Positions 16,699-24,312 of a stretch of DNA of 64,000 bases are shown one piece after another. A model generated the notes under the pieces. That model ran no database searches, was not told the DNA's origin, and worked only from the letters and a program-made list of their open reading frames with translations. The stretch's first letter is position 1. Each line of letters begins with the position of its first letter. The DNA comes from Marinobacter flavimaris. Lineage in GTDB: Bacteria > Pseudomonadota > Gammaproteobacteria > Pseudomonadales > Oleiphilaceae. Position numbers and translations under genes: made by a program. The DNA lies in NCBI RefSeq assembly GCF_002933295.1, contig NZ_PSSW01000007.1, forward strand, positions 1 through 64,000, in the 5' to 3' direction.

Positions 16699-16750
16699 GT
16701 TTGAAACAATAAGGCTTCGAGCGGTACTGAATGCGTACGATCGTTCAAAC
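16699..16750. promoter_or_regulatory. candidate operator between YHS/buf operon and araC-type gene
   Basis: GTTTGAA (16699-16705) and TTCAAAC (16744-16750) form a widely spaced inverted pair in the 109-base divergent intergenic region. This is a plausible binding site for the adjacent AraC regulator, but it is weak evidence on its own. Confidence 0.3.
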
Positions 16751-16776
16751 TTCTATGCCAATTATCTGGAGTGCTT

Positions 16777-17646
16777 ATGGACAGGCTTTCTTACATCCTC
16801 GACCAACTTAATGTGAACGCCGGCGTTTTCTTCCGGGGCCAGCTCTGCGGGCTGGCGTCCTTCGAAGAAGAAGGAACCGGCTACATCCACGTGCTTCGAT
16901 CCGGAGTGCTCGACATTATTGAAGCGAACCGGGAGAAGCTCACGCTGTCAGAACCGACCATGATTTTTTCGGTTCGCTCCCAACCGCATCAGCTCTTTGG
17001 TGCCAATCGTGAGGGCGCGGAGATGATTTGCGCTTCAATCAAGTTCCAGACAGGTTCACGGAACCCTGTCCTGGACGCCCTGCCCGACTCCGTGGTGCTG
17101 CCTCTATCTTCGGTTCAGGGGCTTGGGTCCTTCGTGGATGTGCTGTTCGCGGAGGCCGAAGCGGCGCAGGAAGGGCGAGATGCCGTCATGAATCGCCTGG
17201 TTGAGGTGATATTTGTCAATGTGCTTCGGCATGTCGTCTCGGATGGAGAAACGCCGAAAGGTTTGTTGTCGGCATTGGCGGATAGGCAACTAAGTAAGGT
17301 ACTAAGCTGCATCGACTCAAACCTGAATGGCGATCTGTCCGTGGACAGGATGGCAGAGGTTGCAACCATGTCCCGATCAACCTTCATTCAACATTTCAAG
17401 AACATCCTCGGATTGGCACCCGGCGAATACGTCCAGAACACCCGGATAGCTGCTGCGAAGAAGCTGATTCTCAAAGACAAACCCATGTCCATCATCTGCT
17501 TTGAAGTGGGCTACGAGGATGCATCGGGATTTTCCAGGGCCTTCAAGAAAAACACCGGGATGACACCCAGGGAATGGAAAAAATTGAACACGACAGCAGC
17601 GGAGGCAGTAAGCGCCAGCGTTGCCGAAAAAGCGCACGTTGCCTAG
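16777..17646 (+). CDS. AraC-family transcriptional regulator
   Basis: A 289-residue regulator. An N-terminal cupin-like sensing domain (about 1-160, of the AraC_binding_2/cupin_6 type with GQLCGLASFEEEGTGYIHVLRSG) is followed by two helix-turn-helix motifs at about 180-275: LSVDRMAEVATMSRSTFIQH and IICFEVGYEDASGFSRAFK, ending in the signature TGMTPREW. Start at 16777 has GGAG 5-6 bases upstream; GTG six bases earlier is less likely. It is divergent from the YHS-buf operon and the obvious candidate to control it. A cysteine-containing cupin domain could sense metal or redox state; this is inference. Confidence 0.93.
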   Translation: MDRLSYILDQLNVNAGVFFRGQLCGLASFEEEGTGYIHVLRSGVLDIIEANREKLTLSEPTMIFSVRSQPHQLFGANREGAEMICASIKFQTGSRNPVLDALPDSVVLPLSSVQGLGSFVDVLFAEAEAAQEGRDAVMNRLVEVIFVNVLRHVVSDGETPKGLLSALADRQLSKVLSCIDSNLNGDLSVDRMAEVATMSRSTFIQHFKNILGLAPGEYVQNTRIAAAKKLILKDKPMSIICFEVGYEDASGFSRAFKKNTGMTPREWKKLNTTAAEAVSASVAEKAHVA

Positions 17647-17662
17647 ATACTGAAGGCGCAAC

Positions 17663-17703
17663 AAAAAAGGGGGCAAGGATTACGAATCCTTGCCCCCTTT
17701 TTT
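17663..17703. terminator. bidirectional terminator
   Basis: AAAAAAGGGGGCAAGGAT, a short loop, then ATCCTTGCCCCCTTTTTT forms a long hairpin with an A run on one side and a T run on the other, so it can serve both the AraC gene (+) and the small peptide gene (-). Confidence 0.93.
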
Positions 17704-17714
17704 GTGACTGTGTG

Positions 17715-17885
17715 CTATTTCAAAACGACCTGACCACGAATGACTTTCTGGCCTGAGTAAGGGCTGCTTACGGCCTCACCGTGATCATCAACATCTGATT
17801 TTCGATCGGCAAGAGAGGCGCTTGCAGACGCCGAGATCAGGGCAATAGAAACAAGTAGCAGTGCTTTGGAAGTGACGTTTTTCAT
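17715..17885 (-). CDS. small secreted LADRKSD/PYSGQ peptide, 56 aa
   Basis: A 56-residue relative of the 83-residue protein at 4263-4514. The signal peptide is ALLLVSIALISASASA, followed by SLADRKSDVDDHGEA and a single SPYSGQKVIRGQV unit near the C-terminus. There is no cysteine. Start at 17885 has GGAG about 8 bases upstream. It lies 77 bases downstream of the second LysR gene on the same strand and ends at a strong terminator, so it is probably made from the LysR transcript or a promoter between them. Family and function are unknown to me; conservation of both motifs in two loci indicates selection. Confidence 0.8.
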   Translation of the reverse strand: MKNVTSKALLLVSIALISASASASLADRKSDVDDHGEAVSSPYSGQKVIRGQVVLK

Positions 17886-17962
17886 AATGGGTTTTCTCCA
17901 GTGGTTGATGTCTACGAGAGAAATACTAACCACTGGAGCTGCCCGACAAATGGACAGGCGTT

Positions 17963-18943
17963 CTAGTTACTGGGCCGATTGTACAAACCGGGCTCAATGA
18001 CGGTCAGCGGCCCACAATCAAGCTCCCGGGCGGCCATTGCTTTTGCCCAGCACGCCTTTGCCACACGCTCGATAACACTCCGGATCCAGATGATTCCGGG
18101 ATCCCGGTCATGGCGGGTGTGCCACGCCAAGTACAGACTCGTTGGCTCCACGTCAATCGGTAGGCTTGTGAGCGAAATACCAGCACAAAACTCACAGTCT
18201 CCGGTGATGACCTCCGGAATCGTGGCTACCAGATCCGAATTCCTGAGCAAATTCGGCACTGCGGAGAAATGGTTGACGGTAACCGCCACTCTCCGCTCCA
18301 GTCCTCGCCTGTGCAGAGTGTCGTCTACAACACCGTGAGCCTCTCCAGACATGGTTGCAAGAAGGTGCTGGGCTGAAAGAAAAGACTCGAGATCGACGGG
18401 CCGCCCGCTCAGCTCGTGCCCGCTCCTCATAGCAAGAACGTAGCCGGTATCGAAGAGCCATAGGCTTCTGAGGCTGTGATCATGCTGCTCGAAAAAACCG
18501 ATCACAAAGTCCACGCTGGCCTCGCGCAGATGGTTTGCTGCGGTAGCCGGCGAGAAAGGAACCGCATGCAAGTCAATGCCCGGAGCCGCCTCTTGTAACT
18601 CGGAAACCAGCGGTTGCCAGACCATCTCAAGAATAAGGTCGGTGACAGCAACCCGGAACGTCCGACGCGACTCGCTTGGCGTAAAGCGCGTGGAATTTAC
18701 CGCGTTGGAGAGCTCGTGCAAGGGATTGCGGATCTGGTCCCAGAGACTCTGGGCATAGGAGGTTGGCTCCACCTGCCGCCCCCGTTTTACAAAGAGAGGA
18801 TCTTTCCAGGCCGTTCGCATTCTTGAGACCACATTTGAAACGGCGGGCTGGGTCATGCCGAGACGATCCGCCGCTCTGGTGATGGAACCTTCCGTCATAA
18901 TCGCGCTGAATACGTGCAGTAGGTTGAGTTCCTGGTTTTTCAT
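17963..18943 (-). CDS. LysR-family transcriptional regulator (paralogue of 1447-2400)
   Basis: A 326-residue LysR regulator. The helix-turn-helix is at about residues 15-50 (ITRAADRLGMTQPAVSNVVS), then an effector domain. Like its paralogue it has the blocks FTPSESRRTFRVAVTDLILE, EQHDHSLRSLWLF, GYVLAMRSGHEL and WHTRHDRDPGI. By eye the two are more than half identical over their full length. It is adjacent to and upstream of the small LADRKSD peptide gene. Its effector and targets are unknown. Confidence 0.93.
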   Translation of the reverse strand: MKNQELNLLHVFSAIMTEGSITRAADRLGMTQPAVSNVVSRMRTAWKDPLFVKRGRQVEPTSYAQSLWDQIRNPLHELSNAVNSTRFTPSESRRTFRVAVTDLILEMVWQPLVSELQEAAPGIDLHAVPFSPATAANHLREASVDFVIGFFEQHDHSLRSLWLFDTGYVLAMRSGHELSGRPVDLESFLSAQHLLATMSGEAHGVVDDTLHRRGLERRVAVTVNHFSAVPNLLRNSDLVATIPEVITGDCEFCAGISLTSLPIDVEPTSLYLAWHTRHDRDPGIIWIRSVIERVAKACWAKAMAARELDCGPLTVIEPGLYNRPSN

Positions 18944-19010
18944 AATGCCTCGCTTGTCATTGGGAGACTGAGAAAACTGACGCCTATTGCACAGACGTTC
19001 GCAACACCAA

Positions 19011-19026
19011 TCTGTTACGGAACAGA
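19011..19026. promoter_or_regulatory. candidate MarR operator
   Basis: TCTGTT-ACGG-AACAGA is an inverted repeat located about 100 bases before the MarR start, in the gap between the divergent LysR and MarR genes. MarR proteins often bind such dyads in their own promoter; the link is inferred. Confidence 0.45.
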
Positions 19027-19124
19027 TGTCTTAATTCACTCGGTCTTGTCCAGTGGCTCGCTGGACTATTCGGGGGATGAAACCTACCATCATGCATATA
19101 CACTTCATTTATCGGATTGCCATC

Positions 19125-19586
19125 ATGGTCGACCACTCATCACAAGAAACAACGCCGCTGGATGTTGCCAGAACCTGCGCCGCCCTCTACTCCCGCGTTT
19201 TCTCACGCCTGGTAACCCGTCATTACAACCATCACCTGGCGGAGACAGGGCTTCGGATCACACAGTTCTCCATACTCAACGCAATCAAGCTTTCTCCGCC
19301 CAACTCCATAAACGAACTTGCGGAACTCCTCGGGATGGAGAGAACTTCACTCCAGAGAACGGTCGAAAAGCTGATTGCCAAGGGGCTCCTCGAGTCCCGG
19401 CCGACGGGGCAAAAACGTTCCCTGGGCCTCTCTCTGACGCAAGAGGGCGAGGACATCTACCAACAGGCCCTCGCAAGGTGGGAAGACGCGCACAATGAAT
19501 TCACGGAGATGGTAGGGGCCGATGACTGGTCAGAGACTGTCGGCAAGTTAAGGCGCTATAGCGTCAAACTGCAGTCGACCCTCTGA
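19125..19586 (+). CDS. MarR-family transcriptional regulator
   Basis: A 153-residue winged-helix regulator. The core is ITQFSILNAIKLSPPNSINE, then LAELLGMERTSLQRTVEKLI and a wing with RPTGQKRSLGLSLTQEGEDI, matching the MarR fold. The start is uncertain: ATG at 19125 is chosen as closest to family length; another in-frame ATG is at 19092. Two cysteine-light helices precede the fold. It is divergent from LysR and convergent with the PNPOx-like gene, ending 5 bases before it. Many relatives respond to phenolics or oxidants. Confidence 0.88.
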   Translation: MVDHSSQETTPLDVARTCAALYSRVFSRLVTRHYNHHLAETGLRITQFSILNAIKLSPPNSINELAELLGMERTSLQRTVEKLIAKGLLESRPTGQKRSLGLSLTQEGEDIYQQALARWEDAHNEFTEMVGADDWSETVGKLRRYSVKLQSTL

Positions 19587-19591
19587 AGCGC

Positions 19592-20161
19592 TCAGCCATC
19601 GTTGGCCATTGAGTCAATCAACGCTTCAACTTCTGACTGCGTGTATCGCGGGGTTATGTGCTGCGGACAGTTCCAGTCGAACGCTTCAACACGGATGATC
19701 ACGCCCCTTTCAACCAGTGCTTTGTAATCGCTGTCGCTCAGTTGCTCCAGAATCCCCGGCTGTTCGGGGCCAACCAGAGTCATTCGTCCGAGCAGTTTGA
19801 GTCTCCTCCTGTTCGGATAATCCATCAGGAAAAGCGAGACGCGATCATTGGTGAGTACGTTGCCCGTGGTGATGTACTGGCGATTGCCAGAGTAATCGGC
19901 AAAGCCGATTGTCGACTGATCAATCACCTTCAGAAAGCCGGCCGGCCCGCCCCGATGCTGGATGTAGGGCCAGCCGGTTTCGCCAACACTGGCGATGTAA
20001 AAACTGTCACGGGCCTCAATAAAACCGCGTTCGCGATCCCTCAGAACGTTATTGCGGTCAGGACCGGTCTCAATGGATGCATAACCGGAGCGACTGCCCA
20101 TTTCCTCCTGAACCTGTTTTACGGTTCTGGTAAACGCTATTTCTGCAAATTTGTGCGCCAT
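19592..20161 (-). CDS. pyridoxamine 5'-phosphate oxidase-family flavoprotein
   Basis: A 189-residue split-barrel protein of the PNPOx-like superfamily. FMN-binding-type segments are FYIASVGETGWPYIQHRGGP, IGFADYSGNRQYITTGNV and DRVSLFLMDYPNRRRLKLLG. This subgroup is annotated as pyridoxamine 5'-phosphate oxidase family but lacks evidence for vitamin B6 chemistry; members bind FMN, F420 or heme and often reduce quinones or other small molecules. It lies convergent with the MarR gene, a frequent pairing for redox-linked flavoproteins. The true reaction is unknown. Confidence 0.87.
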   Translation of the reverse strand: MAHKFAEIAFTRTVKQVQEEMGSRSGYASIETGPDRNNVLRDRERGFIEARDSFYIASVGETGWPYIQHRGGPAGFLKVIDQSTIGFADYSGNRQYITTGNVLTNDRVSLFLMDYPNRRRLKLLGRMTLVGPEQPGILEQLSDSDYKALVERGVIIRVEAFDWNCPQHITPRYTQSEVEALIDSMANDG

Positions 20162-20246
20162 CTTGGGCTCCTGCGGATTCTGCTACGTTGGCGTTCCTAT
20201 TCGCTATCAGTAACCCGACCGGCCCAGATGTTACGGCGCACAGCCA

Positions 20247-20684
20247 TTATTTTTCGGCAGTCTGTGCCGAGTTAACCAGAGCAATGACTCGCGTAGCCAC
20301 GCCCTGCTCTCCCTTCACCGGCGAATAGCTAGCCTCTAACCAGAGTTCGTGTCCGTCAGCGTGGACAGCTGGAAAGCGTCCCTTTTTAACATTACCGGTA
20401 ACCAGCTCACGCCAGAACCGGATGTAGTCTTCGCTTTTCGCGTAGTCGTTGGTGCAAAGAACCCGATGGTGCTGACCGATCAAGGCCTCTGGCTGATAGC
20501 CGAGCAAGTCCAACAACCTGTGGTTCGCCCGCTCGATAATGCCATCCTGCGTCATAACGAGAACCGCCATGGCTTTCTCAACGGCCTGGAAATCCGATTC
20601 CAGTTCCTGAATACGGTTTTCGGCAGCCTCAAGCTTTGCGAGCGCTTCCTGTAATTCCAGTTTCTTTCGGTTGTAAAACGCCAT
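20247..20684 (-). CDS. stand-alone PAS-domain protein resembling the N-terminus of BdlA/Aer-type chemoreceptors
   Basis: A 145-residue protein. A helical N-terminus (FYNRKKLELQEALAKLEAAENRIQELES, coiled-coil heptads, split here as residues 3-30) is followed by one PAS domain: VMTQDGIIERANHRLLDLLG, then FWRELVTGNVKKGRFPAVHA and ELWLEASYSPV. This is exactly the first part of soluble chemoreceptors such as BdlA, but the protein stops after the first PAS with no signalling domain. No continuation is seen downstream in any frame, so it is a domain-sized gene, perhaps a ligand or heme sensor acting in trans. AGGAG precedes the ATG. Confidence 0.83.
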   Translation of the reverse strand: MAFYNRKKLELQEALAKLEAAENRIQELESDFQAVEKAMAVLVMTQDGIIERANHRLLDLLGYQPEALIGQHHRVLCTNDYAKSEDYIRFWRELVTGNVKKGRFPAVHADGHELWLEASYSPVKGEQGVATRVIALVNSAQTAEK

Positions 20685-20799
20685 CAGAGGCGGCTCCTGT
20701 CTGAAAGGTCTGTTCTTCGGTATGGGAGCAAATTAATGGCTGTTGCCCCTCCCCAGAACCTTACGTTGCCGCCTTTAACCGGATCAGGGAGTCAACGGC

Positions 20800-22536
20800 T
20801 CACTGGAGCGCCTTTTCCACCGCCTCCAGAAAACCAATCATATCGACCACTTGTTCCGAATCCGGTTCCACGGTCTTGCCTTTAAGATCGGCAGTGACAA
20901 TGCCCCGGTCAACGGTGTCGGTCAATGCTGCCTTCAGTTGCACCGCATACTGGCTCAGGGGCTCGTTGCCTTCGCGCTCACCCAGAGTTTCCAAGGCGTT
21001 GCCCAGCGCAAAAATCAGCGCCGATGGGTTGAAATGAGCTACCTTACCGTCGCTCTCGAGATACTTCAGGTAAAGATCATGGGCGGTGCCATGGGGCGCC
21101 TCGAACAGCATGGTTCCGTCTTTGCTCTCGATGATTGAACTGGCCGTCGCCAGGCTTCCCCCGAGAGCGGCGGAAATGTCCGAGAAGATATCGCCGTCGA
21201 GGTTCTGGGAGGGATAAAGCGCATTTCTCGGTGGATCCGTGATCATCTTTTTTAGCTGGCTGGACGGCCGCATGATCATGAACGAGGGCGGCGGTGTATG
21301 CTCACTGGCCAGTTCCCTGCGCACTTCGGTAATGACCTCGCTGTAGACTTCGTCGTACTCCATGTACTCGCGCTTGAGACCGAAATACACCTCTTTGTCC
21401 TTGCGCGAGGCATCCCGAAAGACTTGCAGAACCCAGTCTTTGATGGCTTCACGGTCATTGGACATAAGCAACATTGGGTCGCCTTTCCGAACCCGGCGGG
21501 CATGCTTCTCCTCACCGTCGACGATCACCTTGAGAATGCCATCCTCCTTGGCCGCCATGTTAAAGCTACCATACTGGTCGCCGCCGCCAGCGCTCATACG
21601 TGAGATGGACACATGAGCCCCGCGGCCTGGAATGCCGAATTCCTTGAGTTGGTTCACCAGCTTGAGCAGTTTGCGCCCGGTGGTGTTATCCGGCACACCC
21701 CAGAGCGCACGCTCCGGCGGATTGGAAACAATGCGGGCTGCCTGGGCATCAATCAGTTCGTAGTAGTAATTCAGCCCCAGGTCTTCAATCTGCTTCTTGT
21801 AGTCACTGTGATAGATGTCCTCGATCACCGAGCGCATGGCCCCATCGTAGCCGGGGATCACCGTATCCTTGAGGCCGAGGTATACGTCTCGCTTTTCTGC
21901 GATTGCACGCCGGAAAAAGCGATGCGCCCAGGCTTTCACATCCTCGATGTCATTCGTCGCAAGCAGCCACGGATCGCCTTTGCGAATCTCTCGGCGATGA
22001 AGCTCTACCGGGTCGCCACTGCTGCCCACAAACATCAGCTTGACCACGCCGGTTGCCAGGGAAAGCTGGTTAAAGCTGTCCTTGATGCCGCCGAATTCCA
22101 TGGTATCCACCTCAATGTCACGCCCGACCCACTGGGGGCGGCGGATGTTGAGGTTGCGGAACTGGATATCCTCGCGGGTAATATTGCCACTGATGCCCTT
22201 GCGGATCGCACCATTGGGGGACTTGGTCGCCAGCGGGTGCAGATTTTCGCCATCCACATCCGGGTGTTTCCTGAGCAAGTCCTCCAACTGCTGGCGGTTT
22301 ACCGTCATGCCAGCGTTCTTTACACCCACTCCGTGGCGTTGGAGCGAATCGATGGCATCAATAACCACCTGGCCATTGGTCAGCAGCCGGTTTTCCGCGG
22401 ACAGATCGATTTCCTCAAGCTGAATATCAAGCCGTGAGCTCACAAACTTCTTGAGAATGTGTTCAAACGCAACCTGAGCCATCTCGTCGCCGTGAAGGAT
22501 TACAAGGGGCGAGGTCACACTGATTCTACTGTCCAT
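20800..22536 (-). CDS. isocitrate dehydrogenase with duplicated internal domain
   Basis: A 578-residue isocitrate dehydrogenase related to the dimeric eukaryote-like type (about 415 residues), but longer. The substrate loop KSPNGAIRKG is at 105-114 and an arginine equivalent to human R132 is in WVGRD (R139). Residues about 132-280 and 299-443 are two copies of one domain: both have GR--VS/D, KGDPWLL/KGDPMLL, VYLGLK/VYFGLK and NPPERAL/DPPRNAL. The metal aspartates DGDIFSD (449, 453) follow copy 2, while the LID aspartate (263) is only in copy 1. It oxidises isocitrate to 2-oxoglutarate; coenzyme unclear. It follows mqo by 29 bases, one operon. Confidence 0.85.
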   Translation of the reverse strand: MDSRISVTSPLVILHGDEMAQVAFEHILKKFVSSRLDIQLEEIDLSAENRLLTNGQVVIDAIDSLQRHGVGVKNAGMTVNRQQLEDLLRKHPDVDGENLHPLATKSPNGAIRKGISGNITREDIQFRNLNIRRPQWVGRDIEVDTMEFGGIKDSFNQLSLATGVVKLMFVGSSGDPVELHRREIRKGDPWLLATNDIEDVKAWAHRFFRRAIAEKRDVYLGLKDTVIPGYDGAMRSVIEDIYHSDYKKQIEDLGLNYYYELIDAQAARIVSNPPERALWGVPDNTTGRKLLKLVNQLKEFGIPGRGAHVSISRMSAGGGDQYGSFNMAAKEDGILKVIVDGEEKHARRVRKGDPMLLMSNDREAIKDWVLQVFRDASRKDKEVYFGLKREYMEYDEVYSEVITEVRRELASEHTPPPSFMIMRPSSQLKKMITDPPRNALYPSQNLDGDIFSDISAALGGSLATASSIIESKDGTMLFEAPHGTAHDLYLKYLESDGKVAHFNPSALIFALGNALETLGEREGNEPLSQYAVQLKAALTDTVDRGIVTADLKGKTVEPDSEQVVDMIGFLEAVEKALQ

Positions 22537-22565
22537 GAAAATCTCCCTGCTGTTTGTTGGCCTGG

Positions 22566-24035
22566 TCAGTCCTGCTGCGATGCCGACTGCTTGATCCCTA
22601 GCCGTTCATTGACGGCATCCCGGATCTCTCGGTAACGCTCGGGATTTTTCGCCAGGAAATCCAGATTGTCCTCGGGGAATATCTCTTTTTTCTTTTTGCC
22701 GGCTTCCTCACTGGTAAAAATAGACGGCAAAAGCTGTTCAAGGCAACGTAGCATGACTTCCGGCGATACCGACGCTCCGGGCGATGCCCCCAGGAGCGTG
22801 CCGTAGGTCTTGTCTTTCGAGACGAGGATCTCTGTACCCATTTGCAGATCTCCGTCGCGGATGATCTGAACCCGCTGCCCGGCCTCAACGGCTTTCCAGT
22901 TGAACTTCTTGCTCATGCCCGGTGCGAAACTGTCCAGCTCCTCGAACATGCTCTTTTCACCCTTGAAGGTCTCTGAAACCAGATATTTGACCAACGGGAA
23001 GTGCTCAATGGCGACATTCAGCAGGCTCGGGATATCGTGGAGGCGCATGGAGCGGAGGTAGTCCAGGAACCCCCGGCCCCGCTCCAGCACCGGTTTAAAG
23101 GAGGCAAAAGGACCAAACAGAAGATAATACCTTCCATCCGAAACCCGGAGGTCCAGATGGGGAACGGACATCGGAGGTGCACCCACTTTCGCCTTTCCGT
23201 AAGTTTTCGCTCTGTACTGCTCGGCCTGCTCGGCGGTGATCTCGGCCTGCAGGAACCGGCCGCCAACGGGAAAACCGGTAAAGCGGCGCGCGAATGGCAA
23301 GTGGCTCTTTTTCAGAATCGGGAAAGCCCCTCCGCCGGCACCGACGAAAAGAACGTCGGCCTTGTAGCGGCGATCAACGCCCCTGCTCTGGGTTTCCACA
23401 AGCCAACTTCCGGCGGGGCTGCGATGCACTCGCTTGACGTGCGTCCCGTATTCAATTTTCACCCCAAGATCGTCAACAGCATGCTTGGCCATTTGCTCTG
23501 TGAGGGCGCCAAAGTTGACGTCCGTGCCCGTCTCGATAACGGTCGCCGCCATTTTCTCGTGTCTGGGCCGCTCCTCCATGGTGTATGGAATCCAGCTCTT
23601 GATCTCGTCGAAATCCTCGGAGTAACGCATCTGTTCGAAGAAATGGTGGGACGACATCTCATTGAACCGGAGCTTCAGTTCCTGAATAGAAGGCTCGGAG
23701 ACGATGGTGCAGTGCTTGGTCTGGTTGATAAACGATTTGGGGTCTTTGATGGCCCCTTTCTGGATCAGGTACGCCCAGAACTGCTTGGCCACATTGAACT
23801 GAGCGTGAATCTTCACCGCCTTTTCGACTGAAATAACCTCTTCGTCCACCGGCGTATAGTTCAGCTCACAATTCGCCTCATGCCCGGTTCCGGCGTTATT
23901 GAACACCCAGGAATTGCCTGCCCCGGGGCCATCCAGTCTCTCGAGAATGGTGATATCCAGTTCCGGTGCCAGTTCTTTCGCTAGAGTCGCGAAAGTTGTG
24001 CCCATGATCCCTGCGCCAATGATAATTACGTTCAT
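22566..24035 (-). CDS. mqo: malate:quinone oxidoreductase
   Basis: A 489-residue FAD-dependent membrane-associated dehydrogenase that oxidises malate to oxaloacetate and passes electrons to quinone. The N-terminus has the dinucleotide motif IIGAGIMGTTFATLAKE and ERLDGPGAGNSWVFNNAGTG, an Mqo signature; later blocks are LFVGAGGGAFPILKKS, FPVGGRFLQAEI, LLFGPFASFKPV and GTLLGASPGASVSPEVML. Length is typical. It is the first gene of an apparent two-gene operon with the isocitrate dehydrogenase, linking two TCA-cycle steps. The divergent bkd operon shares its upstream region. Confidence 0.95.
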   Translation of the reverse strand: MNVIIIGAGIMGTTFATLAKELAPELDITILERLDGPGAGNSWVFNNAGTGHEANCELNYTPVDEEVISVEKAVKIHAQFNVAKQFWAYLIQKGAIKDPKSFINQTKHCTIVSEPSIQELKLRFNEMSSHHFFEQMRYSEDFDEIKSWIPYTMEERPRHEKMAATVIETGTDVNFGALTEQMAKHAVDDLGVKIEYGTHVKRVHRSPAGSWLVETQSRGVDRRYKADVLFVGAGGGAFPILKKSHLPFARRFTGFPVGGRFLQAEITAEQAEQYRAKTYGKAKVGAPPMSVPHLDLRVSDGRYYLLFGPFASFKPVLERGRGFLDYLRSMRLHDIPSLLNVAIEHFPLVKYLVSETFKGEKSMFEELDSFAPGMSKKFNWKAVEAGQRVQIIRDGDLQMGTEILVSKDKTYGTLLGASPGASVSPEVMLRCLEQLLPSIFTSEEAGKKKKEIFPEDNLDFLAKNPERYREIRDAVNERLGIKQSASQQD

Positions 24036-24185
24036 TAAAACCTACCCGCGTGAGTCGAATGTCTGAACAAGGTTGGAAAAGTGTGTGTATTGACGGTAGC
24101 ACGCTTCGGCAGACACGGAAAACGCGTGCCGAGCGTTCTTTAACAAAGGAAAATTCTGAACAGAAGGGTCTACCCCTGTTTCGCA

Positions 24186-24203
24186 GTTTACGTTAAGGTA
24201 AAC
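24186..24203. promoter_or_regulatory. LiuR-like palindrome upstream of the bkd operon
   Basis: GTTTAC-GTTAAG-GTAAAC is an 18-base dyad about 110 bases before bkdA1 and 150 bases from mqo. From memory, MerR-type LiuR sites that control branched-chain amino-acid catabolism in gammaproteobacteria are TTTACGT-type palindromes, which this resembles. The regulator is not encoded in the window. Confidence 0.5.
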
Positions 24204-24312
24204 ATGAACTGGCGGGAATCACACCAGATTTCGCCAGGCTGTCTACAATGACATTAACTACACTCCCACAAGGAGTGTTTGTTCCTCAGGCCACTACCCC
24301 AGGAAGAGGATT

